A stretch of DNA of 64,000 nucleotides from Laburnicola sp. R22_1. Lineage: Eukaryota; Ascomycota; Dothideomycetes; Pleosporales; Didymosphaeriaceae. This document shows positions 10,957 through 24,479 of this stretch, piece by piece. The stretch is taken from NCBI GenBank assembly GCA_014281115.1, contig JACONQ010000001.1, positions 3,348,001 to 3,412,000 on the forward strand, given 5' to 3'. A program made the translations under genes and the position numbers. The first letter of the stretch is position 1; the number at the start of each line of letters is the position of its first letter. The notes beneath the pieces are model-generated. The model did not search any database. It saw only the letters and a list, made by a program, of their open reading frames with translations, and was not told where the DNA came from.

Positions 10957-11403
10957 AGATTCTCGGGATGACTAGTGCGTTGGCGCAAGGGCATTGCGGG
11001 CATGGTATATCCTCCATTGGATAATGGGCCGAGTGAACTGGTATGTTCTCTCAGTAGTCAAAAGTTTAGATGATCTGGAAACGATCTTTTAGAAATACTC
11101 TAATGTAATGCATGTCTCCAATGAGACAAGGTTGTGACTTCAATGAGAGGGATCGCGATACAACATGAGAAATGCCACATATGGTCATTGCGTCTCCTCT
11201 CAAGATGCGGCCAAGTAAACATTACTATTACCTCATTGCGGACATATCTACCAGACATACCCTCCCATGCTATGCACAACCAATACCCACACCTAGCATC
11301 CATAACCGTATCATACACCCGCACTCCTGAAAGTCGAACCAACCCCCCTTCACCCAGGTATCATCCACATCTTCCGCGCGTCCCATGTCCCCAAACCCCA
11401 CCC
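10957..11403. other. Convergent 3' region between IFA38 and ERG28
   Basis: Both flanking genes end here. No coding or repeat signal is seen. Confidence 0.5.
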
Positions 11404-12065
11404 TCACTGCCCCAAATAAAACTCCCTCTGCAAAAACATCCACACCAAACTCCCCGTAGAAATACACACCGGCCCCGCCAACGGCGCCCCCCACCTCGTC
11501 GTCCCAAACCACCACCACTCGGCCATATAATGCGCCCAAGCGACGGCATACGTCCACATGCCGAGCTCATATATGGCCCGCTCGTTGACATGGTAGGCCG
11601 CGTAGAGGCGCACGATGCCCGTGAGGGCGGTCCAGGTGCCCCATTTGCGGCCGCTGAGGGGCGTGACTTGCGAGGGGATTTCGCCTTTTGCGAGGGGCGT
11701 GGGCGCGCGGGGGTGCGTGTAGAGCGTTATGTTGGAGGGGGGGCGCGAGGTGTCCGGGTTGGGATTGTAGACGCGCGCGGCGTAGTGGATTGTTGTGTAG
11801 GCTTGGAGGGAGTTGGCAAGGGAGATTACGGAGACCTGGTGGGGGGGTTAGTGGGGTTGTGTGGGTAGGTGGGTGGATGGGTGGTGCGTTTTGGGGATGT
11901 GGATTGGGGGTGGGATTGGGAGGGAAGGGGTAGTAATGTGGTGTGGGGAGAGGAGGTGCGTTGGAGATTCCATGTTTGGAGTTGGGGAAATGGTCGTACC
12001 AAGAGTAACCATTTCGGTAGTAGGCCCTCGAAGGGCGGCAGGTAGGAGGATAGTTGCGAAGTCAT
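11404..12065 (-). CDS. ERG28: Ergosterol biosynthesis scaffold protein Erg28
   Basis: Exons 12065-12000 and 11835-11404, with a 164-nt intron (GTACGA..CACCAG), give 165 aa. Erg28 is an ER membrane protein that tethers the C-4 demethylation enzymes (Erg25, Erg26, Erg27) in ergosterol synthesis. Family hallmarks are YAAYHVNERAIYELGMWTYA, the HYMAEWWWFGT stretch and the C-terminal STGSLVWMFLQREFYL. Hydrophobic segments fit a four-helix membrane protein. A proline-rich insert between helix 1 and the ERG28 core makes it slightly longer than yeast Erg28. The intron lies in low-complexity G/T-rich DNA on the plus strand, so its acceptor is slightly less certain than the rest. Confidence 0.93.
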
Positions 12066-12608
12066 TGTCTCTGCGAGAGGATGGTATGGCGAGGAGAGGA
12101 GAGGAGAGGAGAAAGGGGGTTGTGGATGCGCAGAGCGCGTTGTTGTTGCGTCTTACTCGGGCGTTGATCTGATCTCATGCTTTCGGAAAATATTCGCAGG
12201 GGTCGGAATGAGGTGGTCTGTGCTGTTCGCCCCGTTCATCGGAGATGTTGTACGCTCATTGGTCGAGTGTTTCCTGTGCCTACACTTGGAATTGGTCGAG
12301 ACTCAAGAGGCGCAGGAGTTTTTAATCACTAATGAGTTACCATGTACGTCTTGATCCTATATTTCTGTATTGGACCTCGCATTCAAGCTCACCGCCAAGA
12401 TGACTTGACACCCAGGATCCGCCGTACAAAAGGTAGCAAGGCACAAAGGTAACTCCACCGCACTATCACAAACCTTCTTGATTCATCGTCATCAACAGAA
12501 ACGCTGAAATTATAGACATGCTCCCAAAGATATTCAGTCAATGCCAGTTGTATTTACACCGAAATGCTGAAATGCTGAAATCCATGAACCCCTCCCAAGG
12601 GAATGTGT
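12066..12608. other. ERG28 upstream region / GAL7 3' flank
   Basis: The 543 bp between the ERG28 start and the GAL7 stop contain a purine-rich tract (GGAGAGGAGAGGAGAGG, about 12090-12110). Nothing else is recognised. Confidence 0.4.
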
Positions 12609-13972
<1,364 letters not shown>

Positions 13973-14119
13973 GGTAAACACGCAGTCGCCAATACGAGGC
14001 TCAAACGCGGGAGCACGGGGTATTTAATGTCGCCACTGGCCAAATACCGGAGAATTCTCAAGCATATGGTCCAGATGTCCTTCTGCAGGGTAGTTATAGT
14101 GAATGTGAGGCGGGCGTTA

Positions 14120-14203
14120 AGCTAGCGTACAAGGATCCTGATCACCCGGTGTTTCTGATCACTCTACCAAAACGCGACACCTGCACAAAACGCGCGATAT
14201 CTC
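14120..14203 (+). repeat. Left terminal inverted repeat of the pogo element
   Basis: It pairs with the right end at about 15826-15909. The outer 43 bases are identical, and inward differences are few. Confidence 0.9.
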
Positions 14204-14214
14204 AGCAACGCTGC

Positions 14215-15807
14215 TTATAATTGCCATTGACTACACATAGATTCAAGCGCTGCAGCTGCTGTAGCTATAGCAGCTGTTTCTGAGGTGCTTGATATAGTAG
14301 ATCTACGTGGTTGGACTGCTGAAGCCTCAGCTGCGCGCATAGCCTCCCTAATACTCTCTACCTCTGCAAAGCGTTGATTTGGGTCTACTCGAACGCGCTT
14401 ACGCTGACACTGAGAGGTAGATATCTCTAGCTGCTGCTCAAGGCGTCTTTTCTCTGCTTCTAGGCCTGCAGCTCTAGTATTTGCAGCTGCTAGAGCCTTA
14501 CCTGCTTTCTGTAGGAGCAGCCGGGTCGTACGACCTAGATTCTCAACGCTCTGGACGCTGCGCTGCGCTATATAGAGATCGTGAGGGCCCTGGGGAGTCG
14601 AGAGGAAGCTCTGGAGCTGCTGCTGAGGCTGCTGCTGACGTGTAGGCGTAGTAGGCCTCTGAGAGACCTGCGACAAGCTGAGCACGTGATTGATGTTGAA
14701 TGGGCAGATACCAGATGCCTGCCAGCCAGCTCGAATCACACGCTCTGTGAAGCCTTCCTCCCTAGCTTGATGATAGCAGGTGATAAAGCGCTCCTTCTTG
14801 ACAGGCGCAGCGTTGTTGAGTGATGCGAGCTCCTAGATCTGACGTCTGTAACTAGACTTGATTACAGAGAAAGGAGCAAGATCTAGAGGCTGTAGGACGT
14901 GTAAGGAGTGCGCAGGTAGGTATAAGAGCTCGATTCGATGCTGCTTGCAGAGCCAAAGGAAGTCTATATCAATATGGCTGCCGTGACCGTCAAGGATAAG
15001 AAGGCGGTACTGGCTATCACCTATAGCCGTCTCAGGTATGAATATACGCTGTAGCCACTCAACACCTATCGCTTTCGACGTCTATCCGTTCTTAGAGGTT
15101 GTATAGAGCTAGCTAGGCACGGATTTAGCTGGGAACTAGGTAGTCTGTAGGCTCTGGCCTTTGAAGATAACTGCGCAGCGTAGTTTCTGCCCTGTCGCCG
15201 ATACGCACTTAATTATAGAGACCCACTTGCGATTCTCTAGAGACCGAATGTAAGCCTTCTTTTTCTGACTACTAGAGAGTACTCTAGTGTTTGTACATAC
15301 TCCTAGAGCAACGCCAGTCTTATCCATATTGTATGTATTCTCCGCCTATATGTTGAGCCACTGTCGAGTCTGCTTATAGCGCTCTAGGAACGCGCGCAAC
15401 TGCTCTAGAGTCGCTGCATCAGCTCTCTGAGCCTCTAGCTTTCTGCCGACTACAGAGGCGATACGTGGCTGGCGCTTGATAAAGTGGTATAGCCAGTGCT
15501 TGCCAACAGGACGATCGTCGCCGTTCATACGTAGGATTTGATTGGCCATTTCTCGCGCGCGAGCGTGTGAGGGAGGGCAGGCGCGCGCGTCTTCTTTAAG
15601 GATCCATTCTACTAGAAAGTCCTCCTGTCGAGGAGTTAATCGCTGCTGGTGCTGGTGACTGAGCGAGCTCGTTGTTACGCCACGGAGTCGCATCGATAGC
15701 GTAGACTGGGAGATGCTGTACGCCTTTGCAGCTGCACGCTGACTTGTATAAAGACCTGCAGCGAAATCGCGAATAGCGGATTGTATAGCATGCTCGCGGG
15801 CGTCCAT
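14215..15807 (-). pseudogene. pogo-family transposase with five in-frame TAG stops
   Basis: The N-terminal region (15807-15349) has helix-turn-helix and CENP-B-type DNA-binding segments (QRAAAKAYSISQSTLSMRLRG; RPVGKHWLYHFIKRQP). The DDE domain shows NMDKTG (first Asp), LDGHGSH (second Asp) and LQPLDLAPFS (third Asp), followed by a glutamine-rich tail. One frame runs through the whole gene, but stops lie at 15346, 15136, 15109, 15082 and 14833. All five are TAG, and there are no frameshifts. This matches CAG-to-TAG mutation, as RIP would cause. The element cannot move itself. Confidence 0.92.
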
Positions 15808-16078
15808 ATTGATGAGCGTTGTAGAGAGATATCGCGTGTTTTGTTCAGGTGTCGCGTTTTGATGGGGTGATCAGAAACACCGGGTGATCAGGATCCTTGT
15901 ACGCTAGCTTATTAGTAGCGGTTGCGCTTCCGGAAGGAGCACCGGTACCGGGACCGGGGTGGGTAGCTCTTGCCAACTTGCAAAGAGCCTCACGACGCGC
16001 CATCTATTCACCACCCCAGCTGCCACTTCCAGCTAGCGACACCCACTCATATTCTACAAGCGCTCGCAGCAATCATCA

Positions 16079-17164
16079 ATGGCGGCTATGATGCCGAGCT
16101 CCTCTACGGCGAATGCCCCATACGATAACGACGCCGTAGAACGCGACCTTATCGACCCGGACGATGGTACGTTGCCTATGCGCGCCCACAGTACCATATA
16201 GACGGCTTCCGTGCAGTCTGCGTATGCGTTACGCATTCTGGGATAACTCGCTGCACGGCTGCGAATGGAGGGGTACTGTAGGCCTGTTGTATATATGTTG
16301 CTAACGCATGTACAGCTACTCTGGACGACCTTGATGATCCTATACAGGGCACGTCTGACCGCACACCGCTCACTGGAAATATCGGGTCGCGGCCTGGGGG
16401 CAACACGCAATCCTACCTGACCTCTTCTATCCCCGGAGAGGACCGCCGCGCGCCTACAAACACCATCGACGAGACGGTATGGGAGACTCTGTCGCGAGAT
16501 CTACTAGCAATATGGGAGAAGATGAAGCAGGTGCTGTGGCCGAAGTATCTTCTCGGTGGCATGATACAGAATGGGGGAGGCATAGGAGCCGCTGAGCGCG
16601 GAGAGGCTGACGGCTTTGGCGGCAGTATTAGGGGTCTCGCGGGCAGGTGGCCGGACGCGGATGTTATCCTACAGGGCGGCATGAGCGAGGGACTGCGAGA
16701 TTGGGATCTATGGGGTCCGCTCATCTTCTGTCTGCTGCTGAGTCTGTTCCTTTCGAGAGGGGCACAGGACGAGCGCAAGGATTTGGCGTTTTCGGGCATT
16801 TTCGCAATGGTGTGGATAGGGGAGGCTGTGGTGACTATGCAGATCAAGCTGCTGGGAGGCAACATGTGAGTATTTCAGATGCGGACTCGTTGCCCCTACT
16901 AACTCGTACAGCGCCTTCTTCCAGTCCGTCTCTATCATCGGCTACACCCTCTTCCCCCTCGTCATCGCATCAGCACTTAGCGCGTCGGGCCTCGTTCACA
17001 TGATAGTCCGCATACCCGTGTACTTGGTCTTGATTGCGTGGTCGTTGGCAGCGGGCATCAGCATCATGGGCGGCTCGGGAATAGTCCGGAATCGCGTGGG
17101 CATAGCCGTCTATCCTCTTTTTGTGTTTTACATCGCACTCGGCTGCATTTGCTTTATCAGCTAG
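16079..17164 (+). CDS. YIP4: Yip1-domain Golgi membrane protein (YIPF6/Yip4-like)
   Basis: Exons 16079-16166, 16316-16865 and 16912-17164 give 296 aa. A hydrophilic N-terminal part is followed by VWPKYLLGG-like sequence (KQVLWPKYLLGG), then DLWGPLIFCLLLSLFLS, the hallmark start of Yip1-domain helix 1. Four further hydrophobic segments follow, including QSVSIIGYTLFPLVIASALS. Yip1-family proteins reside in ER/Golgi membranes and bind Rab GTPases in vesicle traffic. The DLWGPL and GYTLFPL signatures support the family; assignment to the YIPF6/Yip4 branch is by resemblance. A pogo transposon ends 170 bp upstream of the ATG. Confidence 0.85.
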
Positions 17165-18105
17165 CGCTGGCCATGTGTACTGGAGTTGTAATTTTAGAAG
17201 CGGTGTAGCGATACCATTGTACCCCATGTTCAGCTTTGGTGTCGTCAAGAGGTAGCGATTTATCAAGAGAAGTTGCCATTGTCTGCACGCTCTTCTGCAC
17301 CCGCGTACAGAAAGCCGCGAAGCCCACACAAGGCGCTCGATGAGTGAAAGGCCGCGAGCGACTAGCCGTTCAGCGCCCCCCACCATGAACCATGGATGTG
17401 ACGCGGCTTTGTGTACCGCGTCATTGGCTTCGAGCGCAGCGACGTCTACTCGACCAAACTCAAGCGCCAGCGCGCTGTCGGTCTGTCCATTCAACGCGCA
17501 TAGCGCAAACTGCCCTCTCGTCTCCCGTGCGGCACGACGTGTGCGCCCTGGTCCCACACGCGGCGAATACTAAGGTCAGTGCAGCTAGTTGAACGGCTGC
17601 CAACAAAGCAACAAAGCGAGCTTTGACCGTTCATCTCCCACTCTGACTTCACCACCACTCACCTCGCCCAGCTCGCTCCCTTTTTTGGCACCACGACCAG
17701 CAGACACACCCACACCGCCTGATAGCATTGTTGCGAGCGCACAATACCATTTGGCACCCCTCGCAACCTGATCGCCCCGCGGAGCGCCGCCCTCGCAGCC
17801 TTGCCAGAGCACCTACGCCGCCGACTCTGCGCTACGCATTCTAGACGCACCGTCACTCCAGCTGCCCGACTCGACTGCTCACGTGGACCCCTCGCTCCCC
17901 AGAACGTGCGACCGCGTCCTACTCCAAACGCCCACAGTCTCTCCGAAGCGGACAAGCCTATACACAACCTCCGGTCCCCGCATTTGGTATACTTCGTACA
18001 CTACTACATCAACCGCGTCGGGTGCGTCGTTGTGCAACCGACGCATAGAGCGCTCCACGGGTGGCACAGTGCTTCACGACCAACGGTCGATTCTGCAGTT
18101 CAGCC
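17165..18105. other. Intergenic / leader of the Yrb2-like gene
   Basis: The DNA is GC-rich with several overlapping open frames in all phases and no recognisable protein. The proximal part is pyrimidine-rich (around 17640-17720), typical of fungal promoters. Confidence 0.4.
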
Positions 18106-20002
18106 ATGGACCCGCCGACAGCAAAGCCCGCGCAGCCCACCTCGCCGGCGCGGAGCGACAAGAGCAGTGAGAGCGAGGGCCGGCCAGTGAGGGAGAAGCT
18201 CAAAGAGACCCGCATCGATGCGCAAGGCTCTTCCGATCCCTCGCCGAGCTCCGATCAGCCCATGCACGACGCCGCCGTCAACGGCGCCCGCGGTGACGCC
18301 AGCACCTCCGGATCAGAGAGCGAGCGGGGTCGACTACGGCGGAAACGGAGTCGAGAGGATCTGGAGGACGAGCCCGAGGACGCAAACCGCCAGGGAAAGA
18401 AGCACGAGCGTCACGTCCGCAAGAAGTCAAGAGAAGTCACGAGTCCCGTGGGCTCCCATGCTGCTATCTCCAGTAAAAACTCGACCGGTAGCGTGGCTCC
18501 AATTGCCGAAGACAACGGAGATGTCAACATGCCAGCCACTGCTACTGCCACCGACCGACAACCCACTCCCGAAGCTGGTGTCTCAGAGAAGGAAGCAAGC
18601 GCCGTGATCAGCCCGAAAAACAAGCGGAAGCTCGAACAGGCTGCGGCTGGCAACGACACAATAGCTGAGCCTTCGGCGTATTCAGTAGCAGCAGCACCAA
18701 AGGTAGACGAGCGCGACACGAAACGACCGCGGGATGATGCTGCTGGTAACGACACGACAGCGCATCCTTATTCAGTGGCAACAGCACCACAAGTAGACGA
18801 GTCCAACGCGAACAGGCTAGGGGATGCTGCTGATGACAACGACACGACAGCGCAACCTTATTCGGTGGCAACAGCACCGCAGGTAGCAGAGCCCCCAAAA
18901 ACGACACAGAGCAAGTCCACAGTATGTCACAAGTCGCCTGTGCTAGACGCCGAACTGACAACAGACCAGATCCCACCGGGCAGTGGCTTTTCCAACACCT
19001 CTTCCACCTCGCCTTTCGCTACCATGTCCCCGAAGCCCCCCACAAAACCAGCTGAGGCGTCTAAAAAAGACCCACCACAGACCTCGAGCCAAGCTTTCAA
19101 GAGTTCAGGCTTCGGCTCATTTGCCAGTTTAAATGCTTCACCCTTCGCGGCCAGCAATGGCGGTACTGCCTCACCCTTTGGGGCAGCGAACAGCAACAAG
19201 CAATCCTCTTTCGCGTCTGGACCCACGGCATCTACATCCACGCTCGGCGGCTTTGCCGGCCTTGGAAGCGCTACCTCATCATTTGGAGGTGGTTCCGCTT
19301 CCACCAAATCAGTTTTTGGTGGCTCATTAGGAGGAAGCGCATTTGGAAATCTTAGGGGAGGCAATTCTACGCTTTCAACGTTCGGAGCAGGTGGTAGTAT
19401 CACTGGCCTAAAGGAAAAGTCGGCCCCAGAATTCGGAGCAGCTGAGACGAAGGCCGCGTCCGCCGATGAGGAAGGCGAAGATGACGGTGAAGACGACCAA
19501 GGTGGCGATGAAGGCGACAACGACTCTGACCGGCGCACCAGTCAGCCATTGCTGCAAGCATCCGGCCCACCCGAAACCGGAGAAGAGAACGAAGACATGG
19601 TCTGGTCAGGCCGCGCGAAACTTTACACCTTGATCGGCGAGGCAGGGAACAAGTCGTGGCAGGAGCGTGGAACTGGAAATTTGAAATTCAACGTCACCCG
19701 CGAACCCCCGATCAAGGCTAGGTTCGTGTTGCGTGCTGACGGTACTCATCGGCTGTTGCTCAACGCGGCGATTACCAGCAACATGAGTGTTGGTGATGCG
19801 ACGGGCGACGAGCCGAAAGATGGCAAGCTGCTGTTCACTTCACCCACAGCATCGGGTGAGGTCGAATCGCATGTACTGAAGGTAAGACATGGATCCCTCA
19901 TGTGGGCAACGGGACAAGACGGCTGACAGCATGCAGTTGAAATCGGAGCGCGCCAGCGAGCTTTGGGAAGTGGTGCACGCCACTAAGAAAGCGCTAGACT
20001 GA
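18106..20002 (+). CDS. YRB2: Ran-binding FG-repeat protein (Yrb2/RanBP3-like)
   Basis: Exons 18106-19881 and 19937-20002 (intron GTAAGA..TGCAG) give 613 aa. The first ATG in frame (18106, MDPPTAKPAQP) is chosen. Order of parts: a charged N-terminus with KKHERHVRKKSRE-type basic signals; three imperfect repeats (18650-18890); an FG region (SPFAASN, GFGSF, SVFGGSLGGSAFG); an acidic D/E stretch; and a C-terminal Ran-binding domain with VWSGRAKLYTL, WQERGTGNLKFN and RFVLRADGTHRLLLNA. Yrb2 helps Crm1-dependent nuclear export by binding Ran-GTP. It could instead be labelled Nup2-like, but the domain order fits Yrb2/RanBP3. Confidence 0.87.
18650..18890 (+). repeat. In-frame imperfect repeat, about 29 codons, three copies
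   Basis: Within the Yrb2-like gene the peptides AYSVAAAPKVDER, PYSVATAPQVDES and PYSVATAPQVAEP recur, each preceded by a GNDT/DNDT block. The DNA copies diverge at few sites. The array sits in a disordered linker, so copy number may vary between strains. Confidence 0.8.
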
Positions 20003-22169
20003 GCGGTTCGACTCCCTTTGCATGTCGTACTCCATGACAAGATTTGAATACAAGATTTTCATCGTCGGCGGCGGGACACGTTTCGTCTAGACCATGTCAT
20101 GTATACGCCGATATCCCTTGTTGGATATGCGTTGTACAATTACTCCTACCTTACTTTGTCTTGCATTCGAGCGAGGATCTCCCCGTCCATCCAGCCATTC
20201 ATTCATTCGTTCGTTCGTTGATACCTCTGGGGAAAATGTCGCGTAACCGAATCGGCATACTGTTCCTTTTTTCTTGTCACGAAGAAACGCGTTTATGAGT
20301 ATATGAGGTATGGGGAGGAGGAGGACAGGGTATGTGTGAGAGAGTTTCTTTCTCTCTGGCGGAGTGGAGCGATGAGTGCTTGCATTGGCCATTCTGGATG
20401 GGAGTGGAAGTGGATGTGGTGGGGCTTATGGATAGGAGATGGAGATGGAGGTGGGTTGCATTGCGCTGCTTTGCACGATATACACTATAGTACAATTGAG
20501 AGGTTTTTCTGTCTATGATATGATGGTTGTTGGTAGGACGAGTCTCTCTCTCTCTCTCTGTTTTTCTTCGGCTGGCTTCTTGTTTCAAGTTGGTTGATTG
20601 GTTGGTTGGTTGCATGCGGGTATTGGCGTATGTTTCGCTGCTGAATTGAGCTGAGCTGGTTGTTTGTTGTCTTGTCTTGGGATGGATGAATTTTTTTGTC
20701 TCCCCCGCCCGCCTCTGCGCAGCTTTCTTTCATCAAGGGCGGGGCGTCTACCTCCCTTTTTTTGCTTGCGTTGTTTTTGTTCTTTTTCGCTATACTTGTT
20801 TATTCGTCTATCTATCCATTCGGCATACCTACTTACCAACCTAGTTAGCTGGTTGGTTGGTTGGGCAAAGCAAAAGCAAAGCAAAGTAAAAGTAAACCTC
20901 GTTTTATCTTAGACTTTATATACTTTCATTCATTGCGTTTCAATCAGGGTTCGCTGTTGCCTCGCCTGGTTGTGACTTTTTGTAGTTCAAGTAGTAAAAT
21001 TTCGGCCCCTTCCACCGTCAAAATCGTGTCGGTTGCAATGATTAGTGGGATTGTGTGAGGGGGTAAAGTGTGCTCTTAGGCTTTGGTTATAGGTTGACTA
21101 GAGGGGTGTAGGGGCTTGTAGTTTGTAGTCGTGAGGTGGGGGAGAGGGGGAAGAGGGGTGTAAGGAAGGAAGGTGAAAGGGGGTGGAAGCGAAGTGGGGG
21201 ATTTGTGGAAGTGATGTTCTTTTATAGGGGTTAGTGTGCGGGATAGAAGATAGTTGGGAAGGAAGGGGGGATAGATGGATGCGTTGGTAGGTAGTGGGAG
21301 AGTTTTAAGGGGGTTATGGGAGGGGGTGGATATGTAGTGTGTATATATATGTGTGTATGTGTATATATGTATATTAGTATATTAGTGAGTATTTCGAAAC
21401 AGAAATATAGCGTTAGCATAATAGGGTCAACAGAGAAGTAGAGAGCAGAAATGGGGGATAGTAGCTTTTTCTTATAATTTAGAGTTTGTTAGTTGGAGAG
21501 AGGTGTAGATTTGGGTGTGCGATAGGTGCGCTGTTTGTAGTAAGTATCGGGCTTCGTGGGTGCTTGGGTAGTTCACGCTGATCAGAGATATTGCTAGTGG
21601 CTTTCTTTACTAGTTGTGTGGAGGACTTGCGCGGTGAAATGGGAAAGAAAGACGGTCTGGCGAGTGAAGAGCGCATGTATCGGCTGATAGGAAGGCTTGG
21701 TAGAGAAGATGTACATGGTGATAGCTTTTGTGTGTTAGGTATGGTATGCTACGGGTGTGAGGGAGATGGATTCTAAGGAGAGAGGGAGAGAGAGAAACGG
21801 TACGTGCGAGAAGAAGGTTCATAGCACAGCGAGCATGTTTCGACGTAAGAAGTTATGACTTTTCTTTGGCAAGGAACTACTACTATATCGATGTTTGGGA
21901 GTAGATATGCGACGGAGGGCGTGTGTGGAACGGATGTTGTATACCAGATGAATGTTTTAGAGAAGTAGAGAAGAAAGAAAATCATGTCACTTTATGTGAA
22001 CTCTATCCCTACGTAGCAACACAACACATGTTACCTCGACCAACCATAACCCCAATTGACAGTTTTTATAGAAACACAGCGATGTACCAAAGCTTAAATA
22101 TATGTAGCGTTCAATGGCATCTTTCTGGTGACCGAGGGAGCCCAGGAACAAATCGCTTACTTCCCAAAA
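20003..22169. other. 2.2-kb low-complexity intergenic region
   Basis: Features are a (CT)n tract near 20541-20560, TTGGTTGG runs near 20590 and 20840, G-rich DNA at 21050-21330, and an alternating TATATATGTGTGTATG tract near 21340-21385. Open frames here follow base composition. No splice-consistent gene is seen. Confidence 0.5.
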
Positions 22170-23463
22170 TCAGTACTCCCCAAATGATAGGAGCGTCGGA
22201 TTGTGTTGTGATTGCCCACGACCCTGCGCAGCGGAAGACTGAGTAGCCGTACCCGTTGACTTCTTCGAAGTGCTGTTCTTCTTGCCCTGTCCCAGACGAG
22301 CATGCTCCGGTTTGCTCGTCTCGACTTTATTCGCTGGATCGGCAGTCGCGGAAGAATTGTGGTCTCCGCTGTCTTGTGAAGCCTTCAACCCCTTCTTTCT
22401 TCTTGGGGTTGATCTCTTTCTTCCCGAGCCGGATACGGATTGTGTTGCTGGAGTCGATTTACCCGGGGAGGTAGACGCATGGGTCGATCTACTTGGAGAG
22501 GCAGGGCGAGAAGCCAATTTACTGGAAGAGGGAGGGGCAGGGCAAGACGTATCGGTGAGGGTCGAGCCTTGAATTGCGGTGTGTACGTTTGGTAATGGGG
22601 CTTCGGAAGGATCATCAGGATTGATGAGATTGACTGGCTTGTTTACAGCAGTCTTAGGGAGAATGGCCTGTGGCGTAGCTTGCTGGGCAGGAGATGGAGT
22701 CTCCCAACTGATAAGGTCGGGAATATCTGGCTGGATAGCGACATACTGCTTAGACCAACGTTCCTTCAGGACTGGGGGCTCACTGGAGGTTCGCTCCTTT
22801 TGCTGGATAGACGATCCCGGCAACGCGAGTGGTGTGCGCAACCCCGATTGTGGGCTCTGACTCTGCTTGGTCAGACTTGCGCTCTCTTGGTTATTACCAA
22901 TGTTTTCATCCTGGACACGTCCACTATTCTTGGACCAATGGGGTTTGCCTCTGAAGCCTATCTCCTTCAACTTATGCTTCGCTACGATCGCATGTTGACT
23001 CCTCGAAGCATCCATTTCGACGCCTGAACGAGGGACCACGTTGTGTTCGATGGTTCGAATATCCCTTGAATGAGTGGCTGCTATGCTACCTGGAAGGGAC
23101 TATAATGCGTCAGACGCTGTCCCTCCTAGTATTTACTGAACCACTCACTGTTGAGCCACCGACTTGTAAGCCACCAGACTGAGCACGAAAGATGTGATTC
23201 TGTACGCCTCCGTACACGGGCACTGCATGTACTGCTGGACCTGGCACAAACACGGAGACAATGCGAGGCGATTCGAACGGTTCATCGATCAGATTCCATC
23301 TACCCTCAACCATTTGTCCATGGCTCAGATGATGGGGCACCTCATACGGTTGGAATGGGAGCTGATCAACCGGAATGAGCGGTACGATGACATTCCCGGG
23401 TTTCCGAACGATGCAGTAACGCGGATTGGGGCCCAACGCAGGCTGATTGACAAAGAAGGCCAT
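22170..23463 (-). CDS. Hypothetical protein, basic Ser/Thr-rich C-terminus
   Basis: Exons 23463-23149 and 23099-22170 (intron GTGAGT..TATAG, 49 nt, CTGAC branch point) give 414 aa. The N-terminal 105 residues are ordered-looking (MAFFVNQPALGPNPRYCIV; PYEVPHHLSHGQMVEGRWN). The rest is disordered, with a KRSTPRRKKGLK basic patch and a conserved-looking end PTLLSFGEY. No known domain is recognised. The gene model is supported by frame continuity only. Confidence 0.6.
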
Positions 23464-24479
23464 TTTGAAGAAATACTGGTGTTGTAGCAATGCTGGATCT
23501 TGCTCGTCTGGGATATTGATGAACACCTCTGGTAATGAGTGGAGGTGAAGGAGTGAGAGGCCGAGCATGATCCGACTGAGGGTTTGGATCAGAGTGGGGG
23601 CATGAGTGACTTGTCACTTCCAAGGTTGCTGCGTGTGTAGTACAAGACGGCAAGCGACGCGCTTCCCCGCCGTGTTTGCTTTTTCAATCTTCGCGACACT
23701 GCCTATAAGACAGATCCGTTAAATCAGTAAAGACCATGGTTTCCACGCGGAAAGGCATTATTGTAAAGGAGTTCGAAATACATGATCTCCATGAATTATC
23801 TTGCCTCGTCGCCGTAAAAAAAAACTGGACCAAGCGAAGAAATGAAACAAGTCGCACAGAGCGAGAAGACAGCGCAACGTGGATGCACGTGCCTTCACCC
23901 GCAGCAGTGCGACTTTCAAAGAGACGTAGACCATGCAAAGAGGTAGATAACGTCGCAAACTATAATACTCTTATGGCGCTGCGAGCCGTACGGTTGGCTC
24001 GGGCATCCGATACAAGAAGCTAGTTAATCGGGATGCAATTCGTAGGTTGACGTGACGGTAGTGACAGTAATGTGTCGTCTCCAACATGGAGATTACCGTA
24101 TTGTGAGAGGGAACCGGTCCTAGAATCGGCAGCAGTACGGGTATCTGTATGCAATACCATTCTTTCATTCGTAATTGTCCTCACTGAAACCTTCAATTCA
24201 CAGCTCATGAGACTTGGGGAAAAAGACAAAGCTCAGTCAAAAGGAAACGCCGCATGAGATGTACGAGAAGAAAAATTGTCAACATCTCCTTTAGTATATC
24301 AAGATGGAGCCGTTGTAGTTGATTACTAAACATTGATGCGCACAAGAATTGTTCCTTGGGAGTTATCTGTCATAGAAGTATGCTATGAAATGACGCGCAT
24401 GTGTCATGGCTACAGACGGACAAGAGTAAACCAAACGGACGCAACCTCTTTCGCCCGACTTGCCACAATCTTCAAACGT
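23464..24479. other. Intergenic, no supported gene
   Basis: Short open frames on both strands lack motifs and splice support. Confidence 0.4.

Larger units (their letters stand above)
14120..15909 (-). mobile_element. pogo/Fot1-type DNA transposon, complete ends, inactive
   Basis: The 1790-bp element is flanked by TA (14118-14119 and 15910-15911). Terminal inverted repeats start AGCTAGCGTACAAGGATCC. They are identical for the outer 43 bp and recognisable for about 84 bp with a handful of mismatches. The transposase reads on the minus strand. It sits between the divergent GAL7 and YIP4-like start codons, which without it would be about 315 bp apart. Confidence 0.93.

Noticed and set aside
11134..11868. 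244-codon plus-strand frame over ERG28
   Set aside because: It is antisense to the well-supported ERG28 second exon and is a codon-bias shadow.
19988..20020. GGTTCGACTCC, resembling a tRNA B box
   Set aside because: It spans the Yrb2-like stop codon and 3' flank. No A box or cloverleaf arms can be formed around it.
21231..21419. Small frame with IYIYTHTHIYIHT
   Set aside because: Translation of a TA/TG dinucleotide tract, not a gene.
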